Below are positions 25,036 through 34,323 of a stretch of DNA of 64,000 nucleotides, in pieces. The stretch is taken from the NCBI RefSeq assembly GCF_048595595.1, contig NZ_CP184347.1, one strand, 5' to 3'. Below the pieces are notes generated by a model. That model had not been told where the DNA came from, did no database searches, and saw nothing but the letters and a program-made list of their open reading frames with translations. The stretch comes from Bacteroides pyogenes_A. GTDB lineage: Bacteria; Bacteroidota; Bacteroidia; Bacteroidales; Bacteroidaceae. Each line of letters begins with the position of its first letter. The stretch's first letter is position 1. Both the position numbers and the translations under genes were made by a program.

Positions 25036-26634
25036 TTAAAAGCGCATGCCGAGCGTAAAAACTACCTTATGATTATCGTTAGCGATCGAAGTGCCCGGTA
25101 GATCTTTATGATCGAAAGCGTAGAAGTCTTCCTTGTAATTGCTATACTGGTAAGCCATATCGGCATAGAAAGACTTTCCGCGATATCCGAATCCTAACGT
25201 GTAATTATTGGTAGAGCCGGGATTCGAGAATTCAGTATCCGTGCGTACGGAGTTGTTCGGAAGTCTTTTAAACGTCTCTACACCCGATTTCATGGAGGCA
25301 GTGACATGATTATACCCTAAGCGGACAGCGAATTCAGGCGCAACCTTCCATTCCATGCCGGCGCGAAACGTATGAACTCCCTTCATCATGCTGCGTATGT
25401 CATCTGTCTGTCGAAGCCTGTTGCCATCCGAGTCATTCAATTTGGCGGATGAATAATCGCTATACTCATATTCAACCCCGATAGCGGCGTTACTGCCTAT
25501 GGTATAGCCTGCATTTACATTAAACTTCCACGGCGTAATCAGATGATACTCATATTCACCATCCATCCCGTTGCCATACTTGTCAACCACCTCTTTCACA
25601 CCATGCGTATCCTTATTCAGGTTGTAGTCGATGTAAGCATTGTTATACTCTTTCAAAGAAAAGAAAGTAGGCGTATGTACCGAAGCCCCGATGCGGAATG
25701 ACGAATACTCTATAGGGCGCCAGATAAAACCGAGCTTGAAATCAACTCCGTTTCCATCCACCCAAAACTCGTTTCCAAGATCATAACCGCCATGTTCTTT
25801 GCCGTCGGCTGCCAGAAAGTCTTCTTTGTAAAGGCTCGTACGGCGGTAGTCCACGCTATACGCTCCGATGGTGGCGCCCAGATAAAAACGGTCGTACAGG
25901 TTAAACGCTACATTGAAGTCGTACGAATGCAATCCTCCCCTTTCACGGGCCGTATACGCTTGTATGACCTTATCGCCTGCTTGCCTATAAGGAGCATAAT
26001 GGTGCAAAAACTTATTTCCTTCTTTATCTTTGGCTTCTACAGGATCCACCAAATAAGAATTATAACCTAAAATACCAATCCAAGGTAGCTTTGGATTGAG
26101 ATAAGCATCTTGGGCCTCCAAATCCTTTACAGGATGCGGATGTACCTTTTCCATATCATCAAAAGTCAATATATCTGCGATAAAATCCGTTTGAGACTGT
26201 TCGAACACTCCGTTCATCACCACATTCTTATCAAAAGACTTCATGCGGTGGTAATTGAAAGCGAAGTTTACATAACGCAACGCAGTAGAGTTTCCCTGCT
26301 TCAGGGAGAACACAAATCCCGCATTATCAAAAGAACCGTGGAACTTGTCCACTTTAGCTCCTCCCGCATCCTTGGCTCCGGTGTTGTTAAATCCAAACGA
26401 CGCCATCACCTCATTACTGCGATAAATGCCTATGCCTGCGGGGTTGGTTCCTACAGTCGATATATCTCCTCCTAAGGCGCCTAAAGCTCCTCCCATACCA
26501 ACGAACCGTGCCGTTCCATTCAAATCCCGGCCCATCCAGCGATTGGCATCATAGATAGTAGTCTGCGCGCCTACCTGCGCACAGATGCCCAAAAGCAGGG
26601 CACCTGCTACAAATATTTTATTCTTATTTCTCAT
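25036..26634 (-). CDS. FadL/OmpP1-type outer-membrane transport protein
   Basis: 532 residues. Signal peptide about 1-23 (GAQ cleavage). The mature start NRWMGRDLNGTARFVGMGGA and GGDISTVGTNPAGIGIYRSN (about 54-73) is the NPAG motif of the FadL/TodX family, whose N-terminal hatch plugs a 14-strand barrel. The remainder alternates beta-strand patterns and ends in MRF. These channels pass hydrophobic compounds such as long-chain fatty acids; the Bacteroides members are often labelled hemin receptor without proof. It lies 22 bases from the next minus-strand gene and may be cotranscribed with it. Confidence 0.82.
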   Translation of the reverse strand: MRNKNKIFVAGALLLGICAQVGAQTTIYDANRWMGRDLNGTARFVGMGGALGALGGDISTVGTNPAGIGIYRSNEVMASFGFNNTGAKDAGGAKVDKFHGSFDNAGFVFSLKQGNSTALRYVNFAFNYHRMKSFDKNVVMNGVFEQSQTDFIADILTFDDMEKVHPHPVKDLEAQDAYLNPKLPWIGILGYNSYLVDPVEAKDKEGNKFLHHYAPYRQAGDKVIQAYTARERGGLHSYDFNVAFNLYDRFYLGATIGAYSVDYRRTSLYKEDFLAADGKEHGGYDLGNEFWVDGNGVDFKLGFIWRPIEYSSFRIGASVHTPTFFSLKEYNNAYIDYNLNKDTHGVKEVVDKYGNGMDGEYEYHLITPWKFNVNAGYTIGSNAAIGVEYEYSDYSSAKLNDSDGNRLRQTDDIRSMMKGVHTFRAGMEWKVAPEFAVRLGYNHVTASMKSGVETFKRLPNNSVRTDTEFSNPGSTNNYTLGFGYRGKSFYADMAYQYSNYKEDFYAFDHKDLPGTSIANDNHKVVFTLGMRF

Positions 26635-26655
26635 AACTATTCTTGTTTTTGGAAT

Positions 26656-27984
26656 CTATCTTCTGGTACTTCTCAAGGTGCCTCCGCTACTGCTGCCGGA
26701 CGAACGCGACGAGCTTCCGCTTGAGTAGCTGCTGCGGGAACTTCCGTCATAAGAAGACGACGAGCGCGAAGAACCGCTTGAATAACTGCTGTTGCCCGAA
26801 CTTCTGCTGTAAGAACCTTCGTTGTATGACGAAGAACGGCGGGAGCTTTCTCCGCTACTGCGCGAATATGAACTTGATCTGCTTCGCGAGTATGAGCTCG
26901 AACTTCCTCGTGAGTATGACGGGCCTCTATCTCTGACACTCGTTCCTACACTGCCTCTCGACGTTCTGCTTCCCTCATCCGTCACAGGAGAGTAACCTCG
27001 GGTACTGCTCGGACGGGTGTAAGTAGAAGAACCCCGGCGCGTGCTTTCCATTCCCGAGCGGCTATAAGTACCTGTTCCCTCCGAACCGGACACACGGCTG
27101 CTGCTTCCGTTGCGAGTACCTACCACTCTTCCTGAAAAGGTTCCATCCCGGCGAGATGTGGCTTGATATCTGGAAGAGCGCACATCACCGCTACGATCGG
27201 AATAGTATGAAGACCGGCCGTTGCTGTAACGCGAGCGGCTGTTCGCATTGTAAACGCTGCGGCCTCTGTAGTAATTGCCTCCGTACCAACCGTAATCATA
27301 ATAATGATGATGGCCCCAGTAGCCGTCATACCAGCCACCCCAATAGCCCGGATAATGCCACCGTGAGTAGTAAGGATATCTCCATGAGTAATAAGGATAG
27401 CCCCATCCATAGTTCCATCCCCATCCGTAATTCCAGTTCCAGCTATAAGAACGGTAGCGCCAGTCCCACCAGAGAGGATTCCTAAAGGTCGGGAACGCAT
27501 AGGCATACAGACCGTCGGTGTATACATTCCAGTCCCACGAGCTAGGTCCGTAAACCACTTCCCAGTAAAGCGGACTACTGATACTTATGGCAAAACGCGG
27601 ATTGCGAAAGCGAATGATCCGCTCAGCGTACTCATAATCGTCTCGCGTGCCGTCAAATCTGCCGGTCACCCACTCGCCTTCCAGCTCCGGACGTCTCTTT
27701 TCTTTAATATACAAAGTATCGTTCTCTACCGCGAAGTCGTTGTCACGCGATTCATAACGGCGATTATATTCATCTACATCCCGCGTATTCCCATTCTGGT
27801 CGCGAATCACGACCGTAGTACCCGGGGCTGTGTAGATGTTGGTTCTGACCTCTTTCTTCACCGGAGCTTCTTTCTTTTCTTTCTCCTTGGAAGGTACGAA
27901 GTAGAGGTCGTCATCAACGCTTTGCGCCATCAAGCCTATCGGAAGGCACAAGGCGAATAGCAAGGAATAAACAATCTTTTTCAT
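26656..27984 (-). CDS. Exported Tyr/Trp-rich protein with Ser/Arg-rich tail
   Basis: 442 residues from MKKIVYSLLF at 27984; an upstream in-frame start would begin in the promoter region. Signal peptide about 1-20 (LMAQ). Three parts follow: a charged N-terminal domain (about 21-150), a segment very rich in Trp, Tyr and Gly (about 165-245; WNWNYGWGWNYGWGYP and repeated YY), and a tail from about 255 made almost entirely of Ser, Arg, Gly, Tyr and Thr. No catalytic motif was seen. Such tails are often disordered or self-associating. An extracellular or periplasmic matrix-like role is a guess. The repeats may cause length differences between strains. Confidence 0.8.
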   Translation of the reverse strand: MKKIVYSLLFALCLPIGLMAQSVDDDLYFVPSKEKEKKEAPVKKEVRTNIYTAPGTTVVIRDQNGNTRDVDEYNRRYESRDNDFAVENDTLYIKEKRRPELEGEWVTGRFDGTRDDYEYAERIIRFRNPRFAISISSPLYWEVVYGPSSWDWNVYTDGLYAYAFPTFRNPLWWDWRYRSYSWNWNYGWGWNYGWGYPYYSWRYPYYSRWHYPGYWGGWYDGYWGHHHYYDYGWYGGNYYRGRSVYNANSRSRYSNGRSSYYSDRSGDVRSSRYQATSRRDGTFSGRVVGTRNGSSSRVSGSEGTGTYSRSGMESTRRGSSTYTRPSSTRGYSPVTDEGSRTSRGSVGTSVRDRGPSYSRGSSSSYSRSRSSSYSRSSGESSRRSSSYNEGSYSRSSGNSSYSSGSSRSSSSYDGSSRSSYSSGSSSRSSGSSSGGTLRSTRR

Positions 27985-28030
27985 ATCATCTCGGTTTATA
28001 TAATTAATGCAAGCCTTTTTATTCACATTA

Positions 28031-28038
28031 CAAAGATA
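28031..28038 (-). promoter_or_regulatory. Promoter -7 element (TATCTTTG)
   Basis: Minus-strand match to TAnnTTTG, 46 bases upstream of the ATG at 27984. It supports that start over one at 28026. Confidence 0.55.
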
Positions 28039-28140
28039 CTGAAGAGATTCACCACCTTAAGGAGATTTTTCCCAAAGGATAATAGGGGAATCCCTATTTC
28101 TAATTATATTTGCACATTATTTACCGGAATTAAAGAAACG

Positions 28141-28992
28141 ATGAAATACTTTGAATTCATATTCCATACAGAGCCATGCACGGAAACCGTGAATGATGTG
28201 TTGGCGGCAGTTTTAGGCGATGCAGGCTTCGAAAGCTTTATTGAGAATGACAACGGATTGACCGCATATATCCAACAAACACTCTGTAACGAATCTGCCA
28301 TCGAAGAGGCGATAAAAGATTTTCCTGTCCCCCACGTACGTATTTCATACACTTTTACCGAAGCGGAAGACAAAAACTGGAACGAGGAATGGGAACAGAA
28401 CTTTTTCCGTCCCATCGTCATCGGCGACCGTTGCGTCATCCACAGTACATTCCACAAGGATATTCCCAAAGCCGCATACGACATTGTGATCAATCCTCAA
28501 ATGGCTTTCGGAACAGGGCATCATGAAACGACAAGCCTCATCATCGGAGAATTGCTGGAGAGCGAACTGAAAGGGAAATCGGTATTGGACATGGGGTGCG
28601 GCACTTCCATTCTTGCCATCCTTGCCCGGATGAGTGGCGCACAATGTTGCACAGCCATCGACATCGACGAATGGTGTGTAAGAAATTCGCTCGAAAACAT
28701 AGAGTTGAACAAGATAGACTCCATCGACGTTTTGCAGGGAGACGCTTCATCATTGACGGGTAAAGGTCCTTTCGACGTTATTATCGCCAACATCAACCGA
28801 AATATTCTTTTGAGCGACATAAAGCATTACACAGCTTGCATGCGTTCAGGCTCCGAGCTATACATAAGCGGTTTTTATGTGGAGGACATTCCGCTTATCC
28901 GCAAAGAAGCGGAGAAACACGGACTTTCGTTCGTTCATCATAAAGAGAAAAATCGCTGGGCAGCAGTAAAGTTCATTATGGCTTCTATTTAA
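28141..28992 (+). CDS. prmA: Ribosomal protein L11 methyltransferase
   Basis: 283 residues. An N-terminal substrate-recognition domain (about 1-75) is followed by a SAM-dependent methyltransferase fold: NPQMAFGTGHHETTS (118-132), VLDMGCGTSILAI (motif I, 148-160), AIDIDEWCV (motif II), and DVIIANINRNILL (motif IV). It trimethylates L11 using SAM. All family motifs are present and the length is normal. Its last eight bases overlap the end of the convergent GH25 gene. Confidence 0.95.
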   Translation: MKYFEFIFHTEPCTETVNDVLAAVLGDAGFESFIENDNGLTAYIQQTLCNESAIEEAIKDFPVPHVRISYTFTEAEDKNWNEEWEQNFFRPIVIGDRCVIHSTFHKDIPKAAYDIVINPQMAFGTGHHETTSLIIGELLESELKGKSVLDMGCGTSILAILARMSGAQCCTAIDIDEWCVRNSLENIELNKIDSIDVLQGDASSLTGKGPFDVIIANINRNILLSDIKHYTACMRSGSELYISGFYVEDIPLIRKEAEKHGLSFVHHKEKNRWAAVKFIMASI

Positions 28993-29857
28993 GAAGCAAT
29001 GTTTCCAACTCTTCCAGAGTACCGTTGTAAACATTCAAGTCTACCTTTTTCTCTATTCCCGGTACGGTAGCCACATCGGTGTGTTGCCAGAAGTGCCATT
29101 TACCCTGATACTTCACCGAATCCTGGTAATAGTGAGCGATCCAATAAGGATATGTATTAAATACGGAGTCGTTAAGATAACGTTTTTTAAACTTGTAAGA
29201 GGTATAAAGTATCGGCTTCACTCCGTAGTGAGCTTCTACACGATCCAACCAACGCTTTATGCCTTGCTGCAATTCACTTTTTTCTTTTTTGCCGGTTACT
29301 TCGACATCGAGCACCGGAGGCAAATCTCCCGGTTCGAGACGGACGGTACGGATAAAAAAATCGGCTTGTTTCACGGCATCGGTAGCGGGAATATAAAAAT
29401 GATATGCACCGCGTATCAACCCATAATTGCGGGCATTTGCAAAATTGGCCGCAAAAGTACTATCTCCATGGTCACCACCCTCCGTAGCTTTCATAAAAAC
29501 GAAATGCAGAGGTGCTGCCGTATTTTGATTCTCTAAAACTTTCACCCAATCTATCTTCCCTTGATAATGGGAGATGTCTACCCCATGAACGTTATAGCCG
29601 TAAGGTACGCAAACTCCATATATTTTCCGTCCGTAACAAGGTTTCCAACGATAGGCATAAGGACGAATGAAAAAATAGTAGAATACAACCGACAAACCAA
29701 AGACCATCAGCATAGCCAGCAGATTACGCTGCCAGACAGACATGGGGCGATCCGCCCTCTTTTTCTTCGAGGATCGGCCGGGTCTGCGGTTTTTCTTTCG
29801 TTTGTTAGGCGCACCGGCTCTTTTCTTACGGACAACAGAGATGGGTGAAGAAGACAA
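28985..29857 (-). CDS. Glycoside hydrolase family 25 muramidase, membrane-anchored
   Basis: 290 residues. A strongly basic N-terminus (KKRAGAPNKRKKNRR) precedes one membrane helix (about 44-64), then a GH25 barrel: HGVDISHYQGKIDW (91-104) with D94, FVFMKATEGG, GAYHFYIP, and PPVLDVEVTG with D184 and E186, the catalytic Asp/Glu pair. It would cleave muramic acid linkages in peptidoglycan at the outer face of the inner membrane. The N-in topology fits the basic cytoplasmic tail. It overlaps prmA tail-to-tail by eight bases. Confidence 0.92.
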   Translation of the reverse strand: MSSSPISVVRKKRAGAPNKRKKNRRPGRSSKKKRADRPMSVWQRNLLAMLMVFGLSVVFYYFFIRPYAYRWKPCYGRKIYGVCVPYGYNVHGVDISHYQGKIDWVKVLENQNTAAPLHFVFMKATEGGDHGDSTFAANFANARNYGLIRGAYHFYIPATDAVKQADFFIRTVRLEPGDLPPVLDVEVTGKKEKSELQQGIKRWLDRVEAHYGVKPILYTSYKFKKRYLNDSVFNTYPYWIAHYYQDSVKYQGKWHFWQHTDVATVPGIEKKVDLNVYNGTLEELETLLLK

Positions 29858-29919
29858 GTGATTAGCGATTAACGGTTAATGATTGAGCACCGGATAATAA
29901 ATCAAAGTCGGAAAAACGA

Positions 29920-29976
29920 CAAACGGTGAACAAAAATCATGGGAACACTTCCATGAAATTCATTGCTCACCGTTTG
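29920..29976 (-). terminator. Hairpin after pfp
   Basis: CAAACGGTGA (29920-29929) pairs with TCACCGTTTG (29967-29976) around a 37-base loop. It lies 16 bases past the pfp stop on the minus strand. No strong U-run follows the stem. Confidence 0.5.
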
Positions 29977-29992
29977 CAAACATACCGTCTTA

Positions 29993-31639
29993 TTATTTAG
30001 CTTGCTCCAGCTGCAAGGTCTTAGTGGGCTGGTCGCAAACTTCTGTCGGACCAAAATACTGTATCGGTCCCGGATATACATAATCCGTTTCGGCTGCCCA
30101 GCGATCACGCTGTGCGGCAAAAGCCTTGAAAGGGGCTGCATCCAATCTTACCAGAGCTTTCTGGATAACCGGCTTCATTTCACCGTGGCGACGCTCCATA
30201 TTCATCATCATCGTAATAGGTACACCGCCGGCAAGCCATTCGGCAGCAGGAGCCGTTGTGTTGCGCACCGACGACATATAACCCGTTTTACCATCGGCAA
30301 TCAGCATAGAAGCCGTATATCCCAGAGAGTAGCAGTAATCGGCATCGAAATTAGACGGAGCGGCGCAACGTCCCTCATACCCGAAGAAGTGATGTTGGGC
30401 AGCAAACTTGCCTACATACTTGCCCGCCTTCTTCCATGAGTCCAACTTGGTAGCCACCATCTCCGACAAGAGTTTTTCCGTCTCGATGAGCGATACCTGA
30501 ACGTTTCCGTGAGGGTCGCGATCCAGAGTAAGCTGACGGGCTACCCCATCCGGCAGACTGGCATATATGGCCGAATTCTCGGGAGACAATTTGCTGATAA
30601 TATAGTCACGTTGGTGCGAACGTTTGATGTGAGAGAATTCCTCTAAATTTTTGGCCAGGAAATCGTTCAATTCGGCAATTAAGCGTTTCATGGCCGGAAT
30701 GAATTCTACCAAACCTTCCGGAATCAATACTGTACCGAAGTTGCTTCCTTGGGCTGCACGATCGGCTACAACCTGAGCAATGTAAGTCACCACATCGTCC
30801 AATGACATATCTTTCTGTTCCACTTCTTCGGATATGATGCACACATTAGGCTGAACCTGCAATGCACATTCCAAGGCAATGTGAGAAGCCGAACGCCCCA
30901 TCAGCTTGATGAAGTGCCAGTATTTACGGGCAGAGTTACAGTCGCGTTGGATGTTGCCGATTACCTCGGAATACGTTTTACAAGCCGTATCAAAGCCGAA
31001 TGAAGTCTCAATCATATCGTTCTTCAAGTCGCCGTCGATCGTTTTCGGACAGCCGATTACTTGTACGCCATATTTTTTAGCAGCGTAATATTCAGCCAAT
31101 ACGCAAGCATTCGTATTGGAATCATCACCACCGATAATCACCAATGCTTTGATGCCCAGTTGCTTGATTATCTCATATCCTTTTTCGAACTGCTCTACGG
31201 TCTCCAACTTTGTGCGCCCCGAACCGATAATGTCAAAACCTCCCGTATTGCGGTATTCATCGATAATATCTGCTGTCAGTTCCATGTAATTATGGTCTAC
31301 CAAACCACCGGGACCGAGAATAAAGCCATATAGTTTATTGTCTGCATTCAGTTTCTTGATACCGTCGAACAAACCGGAAATCACATTATGGCCGCCCGGA
31401 GCCTGTCCGCCGGAAAGAATGACACCGACATTCATAGCAGTCGATTTAGCAGACTCACCTGCTTCAAACGAGATCAACGGCATTCCGTAAGTGTTAGGAA
31501 ATAAAGCCTTGATAGCTTCCTGGTCGGCAACAGATTGAGTAGCGGCGCCTGCTACAGCCTTAACATTTCCTGAAGCCAAAGCTTTCGGAAGTTTGGGCTG
31601 ATAAGCAGCCCTTGCGATTTGCAATGCACTTTTTGTCAT
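29993..31639 (-). CDS. pfp: Diphosphate--fructose-6-phosphate 1-phosphotransferase (PPi-dependent PFK)
   Basis: 548 residues, the length of long bacterial/plant-like PFP chains. Motifs: VGVILSGGQAPGGHNVISGL (phosphate loop), ALVIIGGDDSNTNACV with GGDD at 160-163 (the second Asp marks pyrophosphate rather than ATP use), CPKTIDGDLKN with the catalytic Asp, and MGRSASHIALE. It phosphorylates fructose-6-phosphate reversibly in glycolysis using PPi. It is monocistronic, with the hairpin described downstream. Confidence 0.96.
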   Translation of the reverse strand: MTKSALQIARAAYQPKLPKALASGNVKAVAGAATQSVADQEAIKALFPNTYGMPLISFEAGESAKSTAMNVGVILSGGQAPGGHNVISGLFDGIKKLNADNKLYGFILGPGGLVDHNYMELTADIIDEYRNTGGFDIIGSGRTKLETVEQFEKGYEIIKQLGIKALVIIGGDDSNTNACVLAEYYAAKKYGVQVIGCPKTIDGDLKNDMIETSFGFDTACKTYSEVIGNIQRDCNSARKYWHFIKLMGRSASHIALECALQVQPNVCIISEEVEQKDMSLDDVVTYIAQVVADRAAQGSNFGTVLIPEGLVEFIPAMKRLIAELNDFLAKNLEEFSHIKRSHQRDYIISKLSPENSAIYASLPDGVARQLTLDRDPHGNVQVSLIETEKLLSEMVATKLDSWKKAGKYVGKFAAQHHFFGYEGRCAAPSNFDADYCYSLGYTASMLIADGKTGYMSSVRNTTAPAAEWLAGGVPITMMMNMERRHGEMKPVIQKALVRLDAAPFKAFAAQRDRWAAETDYVYPGPIQYFGPTEVCDQPTKTLQLEQAK

Positions 31640-31961
31640 TTTCTCTATTAATTTATTTAAAGGTGTTAGTAAGATTCTTGCCTAAATTGAAAAGCGTTGC
31701 AAATTTCGCATTTTTTCGTGAATTACGAAAGAGAAGCCTGATTTTATTTTGCTTCATGAAAATACGCGAACCCTATTTTTAGGAAAAACGCATTTTTGAG
31801 TCCCCCAAAAACATTAAAATGCTTGACGATTGACTATGAGATAAGTGTTTTGTAAAATACACACAATTAAGAAATCCTAATTATATTTAGATGAATTTTG
31901 CCGAATAAACAAATTATCTCTTATTTTTGTATTTGTAAATTCTATACTAACAAATATTCCG
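31640..31961. other. Divergent promoter region between pfp and the patatin-like gene
   Basis: A/T-rich. The plus-strand TATTTTTG at 31922-31929 serves the patatin-like gene. For pfp the nearest minus-strand candidate is only a partial match (GAAATTTG near 31692-31699). No gene was seen. Confidence 0.5.
31922..31929 (+). promoter_or_regulatory. Promoter -7 element (TATTTTTG)
   Basis: TAnnTTTG match, 32 bases before the ATG at 31962. Confidence 0.5.
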
Positions 31962-34178
31962 ATGAAAAAACATTTTCTCCCAATTGTTCTTCTTATCCTC
32001 TGCACTTTGAATACTTGCTCTGTACATGCTCAAGAGAAGCGCAAAAAGGTAGCTGTGGTATTAAGCGGAGGAGGAGCTAAAGGAGTTGCCCATATCAAAG
32101 CTTTAAAAGTAATTGAAGAAGCTGGTATTCCGGTTGATTATATTGTAGGAACAAGTATGGGTTCTATTGTCGGCGGACTTTATGCCATAGGTTATACTCC
32201 CGAACAGTTGGACAGCATGGTGCGCAAACAGAATTGGACATTTTTGTTAAGCGACCGCGTAGAACGAAGCGCTATGTCGCTTACCGAACGCGAACGGTCG
32301 GAGCAATACGTGCTCTCGTTTCCCTTTATGAAGAAACCGAAAGATGCCGTATTGGGAGGTATTATTAAAGGGAAAAACCTGGACAATTTGTTTTCGGAAC
32401 TCACCGTGGGATATCACGATTCTATCAGTTTCGACAAGTTGCCGATTCCTTTTGCATGCGTTGCAGCCAATGTGGTTAACGGCGAACAGGTTGTGTTTCG
32501 CGATGGAGTGCTTTCTACTGCTATGCGTGCCAGCATGGCGATTCCCGGAGTTTTCACGCCCGTAAGGAAAGACAGTATGGTACTTGTCGATGGCGGAATG
32601 GTAAACAACTATCCGGTAAACGTGGCCAAAGCAATGGGAGCCGATATCGTGATAGGAGTCGATGTGCAAAAAGACTTGAAACGGGTATCTGAACTCAACA
32701 GTGCTTCCGACATTTTGGGGCAGATTATCGATCTCGCCTGTCAAGCCAATCACGATAGGCATGTAGATCTTACCGACGCATATATTCAAGTAGATGTGGA
32801 AGGATATTCATCCGCCAGCTTTACTCCCGAAGCTATCGACTCGTTGATGAAAAGAGGAGAAGAAGCCGCACGTGCCCAATGGCAGACGCTTATTGCATTG
32901 AAGAAAAAAATCGGCATATCCGACACCTATGTGCCCAACCCTCGCCCTCCTTACTCCTTGCTTTCCGATACTTGCACGCTTTATGTGAGCGACATTACAT
33001 TTTCCGGTATAGAAGAGAGCGATGAAAAATGGTTGCTGAAAAAATATAAATTGAAAGAAAACAGCAGAATTAGCAACCGCCAAATAAAACAGGCTTTACT
33101 ATTGTTGCGTGGAAGTAAATCGTACTCTAACGTCAGCTATACACTGACCGAAGAACCCGACGGTTATCATCTTGCGTTTTTACTGGAAGAAAAATACGAA
33201 AAGCGCATCAATCTGGGCATCCGGTTCGATTCGGAAGAAATAGCCTCCCTGCTCGTGAATGCTACGGCGGATTTCAAAACTCCCATCCCATCCCATCTTT
33301 CTCTCACCGGCAGATTGGGAAAACGCTATGCCGCACGCATAGATTATACCCTTGAACCGATGCAACAGCGCACTATAAACATTTCATATATGTATCAATA
33401 CAATGATATTAATATATACAACAAAGGAGACCGGGCCTACAATACGACCTATAATTATCATTTAGGAGAATTGGGGTTTTCCGATGTCTGGTACAAAAAT
33501 TTGCGTTTCGGTCTCGGACTTCGTTTCGAGTATTACAACTACAAAGATTTCCTATTCAAAGAGCCGGCGTTAAACGAAGAGAACGTGAAATCGGAACACT
33601 TCTTAAGCTACTTTGCTCAAATATATTATAATACATTCGACAAAGGATATTTTCCCACAAGAGGAAGCGATTTCAAAGCCACTTACTCGGTATATACCGA
33701 TAATATGGTGGAATACAACGACCATACTCCATTCTCCGCCTTAATGGCTTCATGGACCAGTGTCATTCCTGTCACAAGACGCTTCTCCGTCACACCTTCC
33801 ATCTATGGGCGTGTACTTATCGGGAGAGAGATTCCCTATTGGGTGAAGAACGCTATCGGAGGGGAAGTTTTCGGATTTTACGTTCCCCAACAACTGCCTT
33901 TTACCGGAATTACAAATTTAGAAATAATAGACAACACCATCTTAATATCTTCTCTTAAGTTCCGTCAACGGATGGGAAACATTCATTATCTGACATTGAG
34001 CGGCAATTACGGGCTGGCAGACAGGAGCTTTTTCGACATATTGAAAGGAACACAATTATACGGTATAACAGCCGGTTACGGAATAGATAGCATGTTTGGC
34101 CCATTGGAAGTATCTTTGGGATATTCTAACCGGAGTAAAAAAGGCGGTTTTTATATCAACTTGGGATATTACTTCTAA
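31962..34178 (+). CDS. Patatin-like phospholipase fused to POTRA and BamA-type barrel
   Basis: 738 residues. Signal peptide about 1-23. The patatin domain (about 29-225) has the oxyanion loop SGGGAKG (35-41), nucleophile elbow GTSMGS with S65, and DGGMVNN with D210, so the Ser-Asp dyad is intact. A POTRA-like part (about 325-400, VSDITFSGIEESDEKWLLKK) and a C-terminal barrel ending in GYYF follow. This matches the PlpD type of type V secreted lipases, where the barrel exports or anchors the lipase. Whether the lipase is released is unknown. It is a single-gene unit with a hairpin after it. Confidence 0.9.
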   Translation: MKKHFLPIVLLILCTLNTCSVHAQEKRKKVAVVLSGGGAKGVAHIKALKVIEEAGIPVDYIVGTSMGSIVGGLYAIGYTPEQLDSMVRKQNWTFLLSDRVERSAMSLTERERSEQYVLSFPFMKKPKDAVLGGIIKGKNLDNLFSELTVGYHDSISFDKLPIPFACVAANVVNGEQVVFRDGVLSTAMRASMAIPGVFTPVRKDSMVLVDGGMVNNYPVNVAKAMGADIVIGVDVQKDLKRVSELNSASDILGQIIDLACQANHDRHVDLTDAYIQVDVEGYSSASFTPEAIDSLMKRGEEAARAQWQTLIALKKKIGISDTYVPNPRPPYSLLSDTCTLYVSDITFSGIEESDEKWLLKKYKLKENSRISNRQIKQALLLLRGSKSYSNVSYTLTEEPDGYHLAFLLEEKYEKRINLGIRFDSEEIASLLVNATADFKTPIPSHLSLTGRLGKRYAARIDYTLEPMQQRTINISYMYQYNDINIYNKGDRAYNTTYNYHLGELGFSDVWYKNLRFGLGLRFEYYNYKDFLFKEPALNEENVKSEHFLSYFAQIYYNTFDKGYFPTRGSDFKATYSVYTDNMVEYNDHTPFSALMASWTSVIPVTRRFSVTPSIYGRVLIGREIPYWVKNAIGGEVFGFYVPQQLPFTGITNLEIIDNTILISSLKFRQRMGNIHYLTLSGNYGLADRSFFDILKGTQLYGITAGYGIDSMFGPLEVSLGYSNRSKKGGFYINLGYYF

Positions 34179-34185
34179 TAAAGAG

Positions 34186-34242
34186 TGATGGATACTGAAT
34201 CAAAGACAAATCGAACAAAGTCCCATAAATCAGTATCCATCA
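34186..34242 (+). terminator. Hairpin after the patatin-like gene
   Basis: TGATGGATACTGA (34186-34198) and TCAGTATCCATCA (34230-34242) are perfect 13-base arms around a 31-base loop, starting eight bases past the stop. An A-rich rather than T-rich tail follows. Confidence 0.55.
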
Positions 34243-34323
34243 AACTATTATAAACAGGTAAGGTTTTAACCAAATAGTAATCTTCTCATTGTTCTAAAAC
34301 CCTGTCCAGAGTTTTAAACACTT

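Noticed and set aside
31640..31961. Possible riboswitch or attenuator ahead of pfp or the patatin-like gene
   Set aside because: No conserved aptamer pattern or terminator/antiterminator pair could be recognised.
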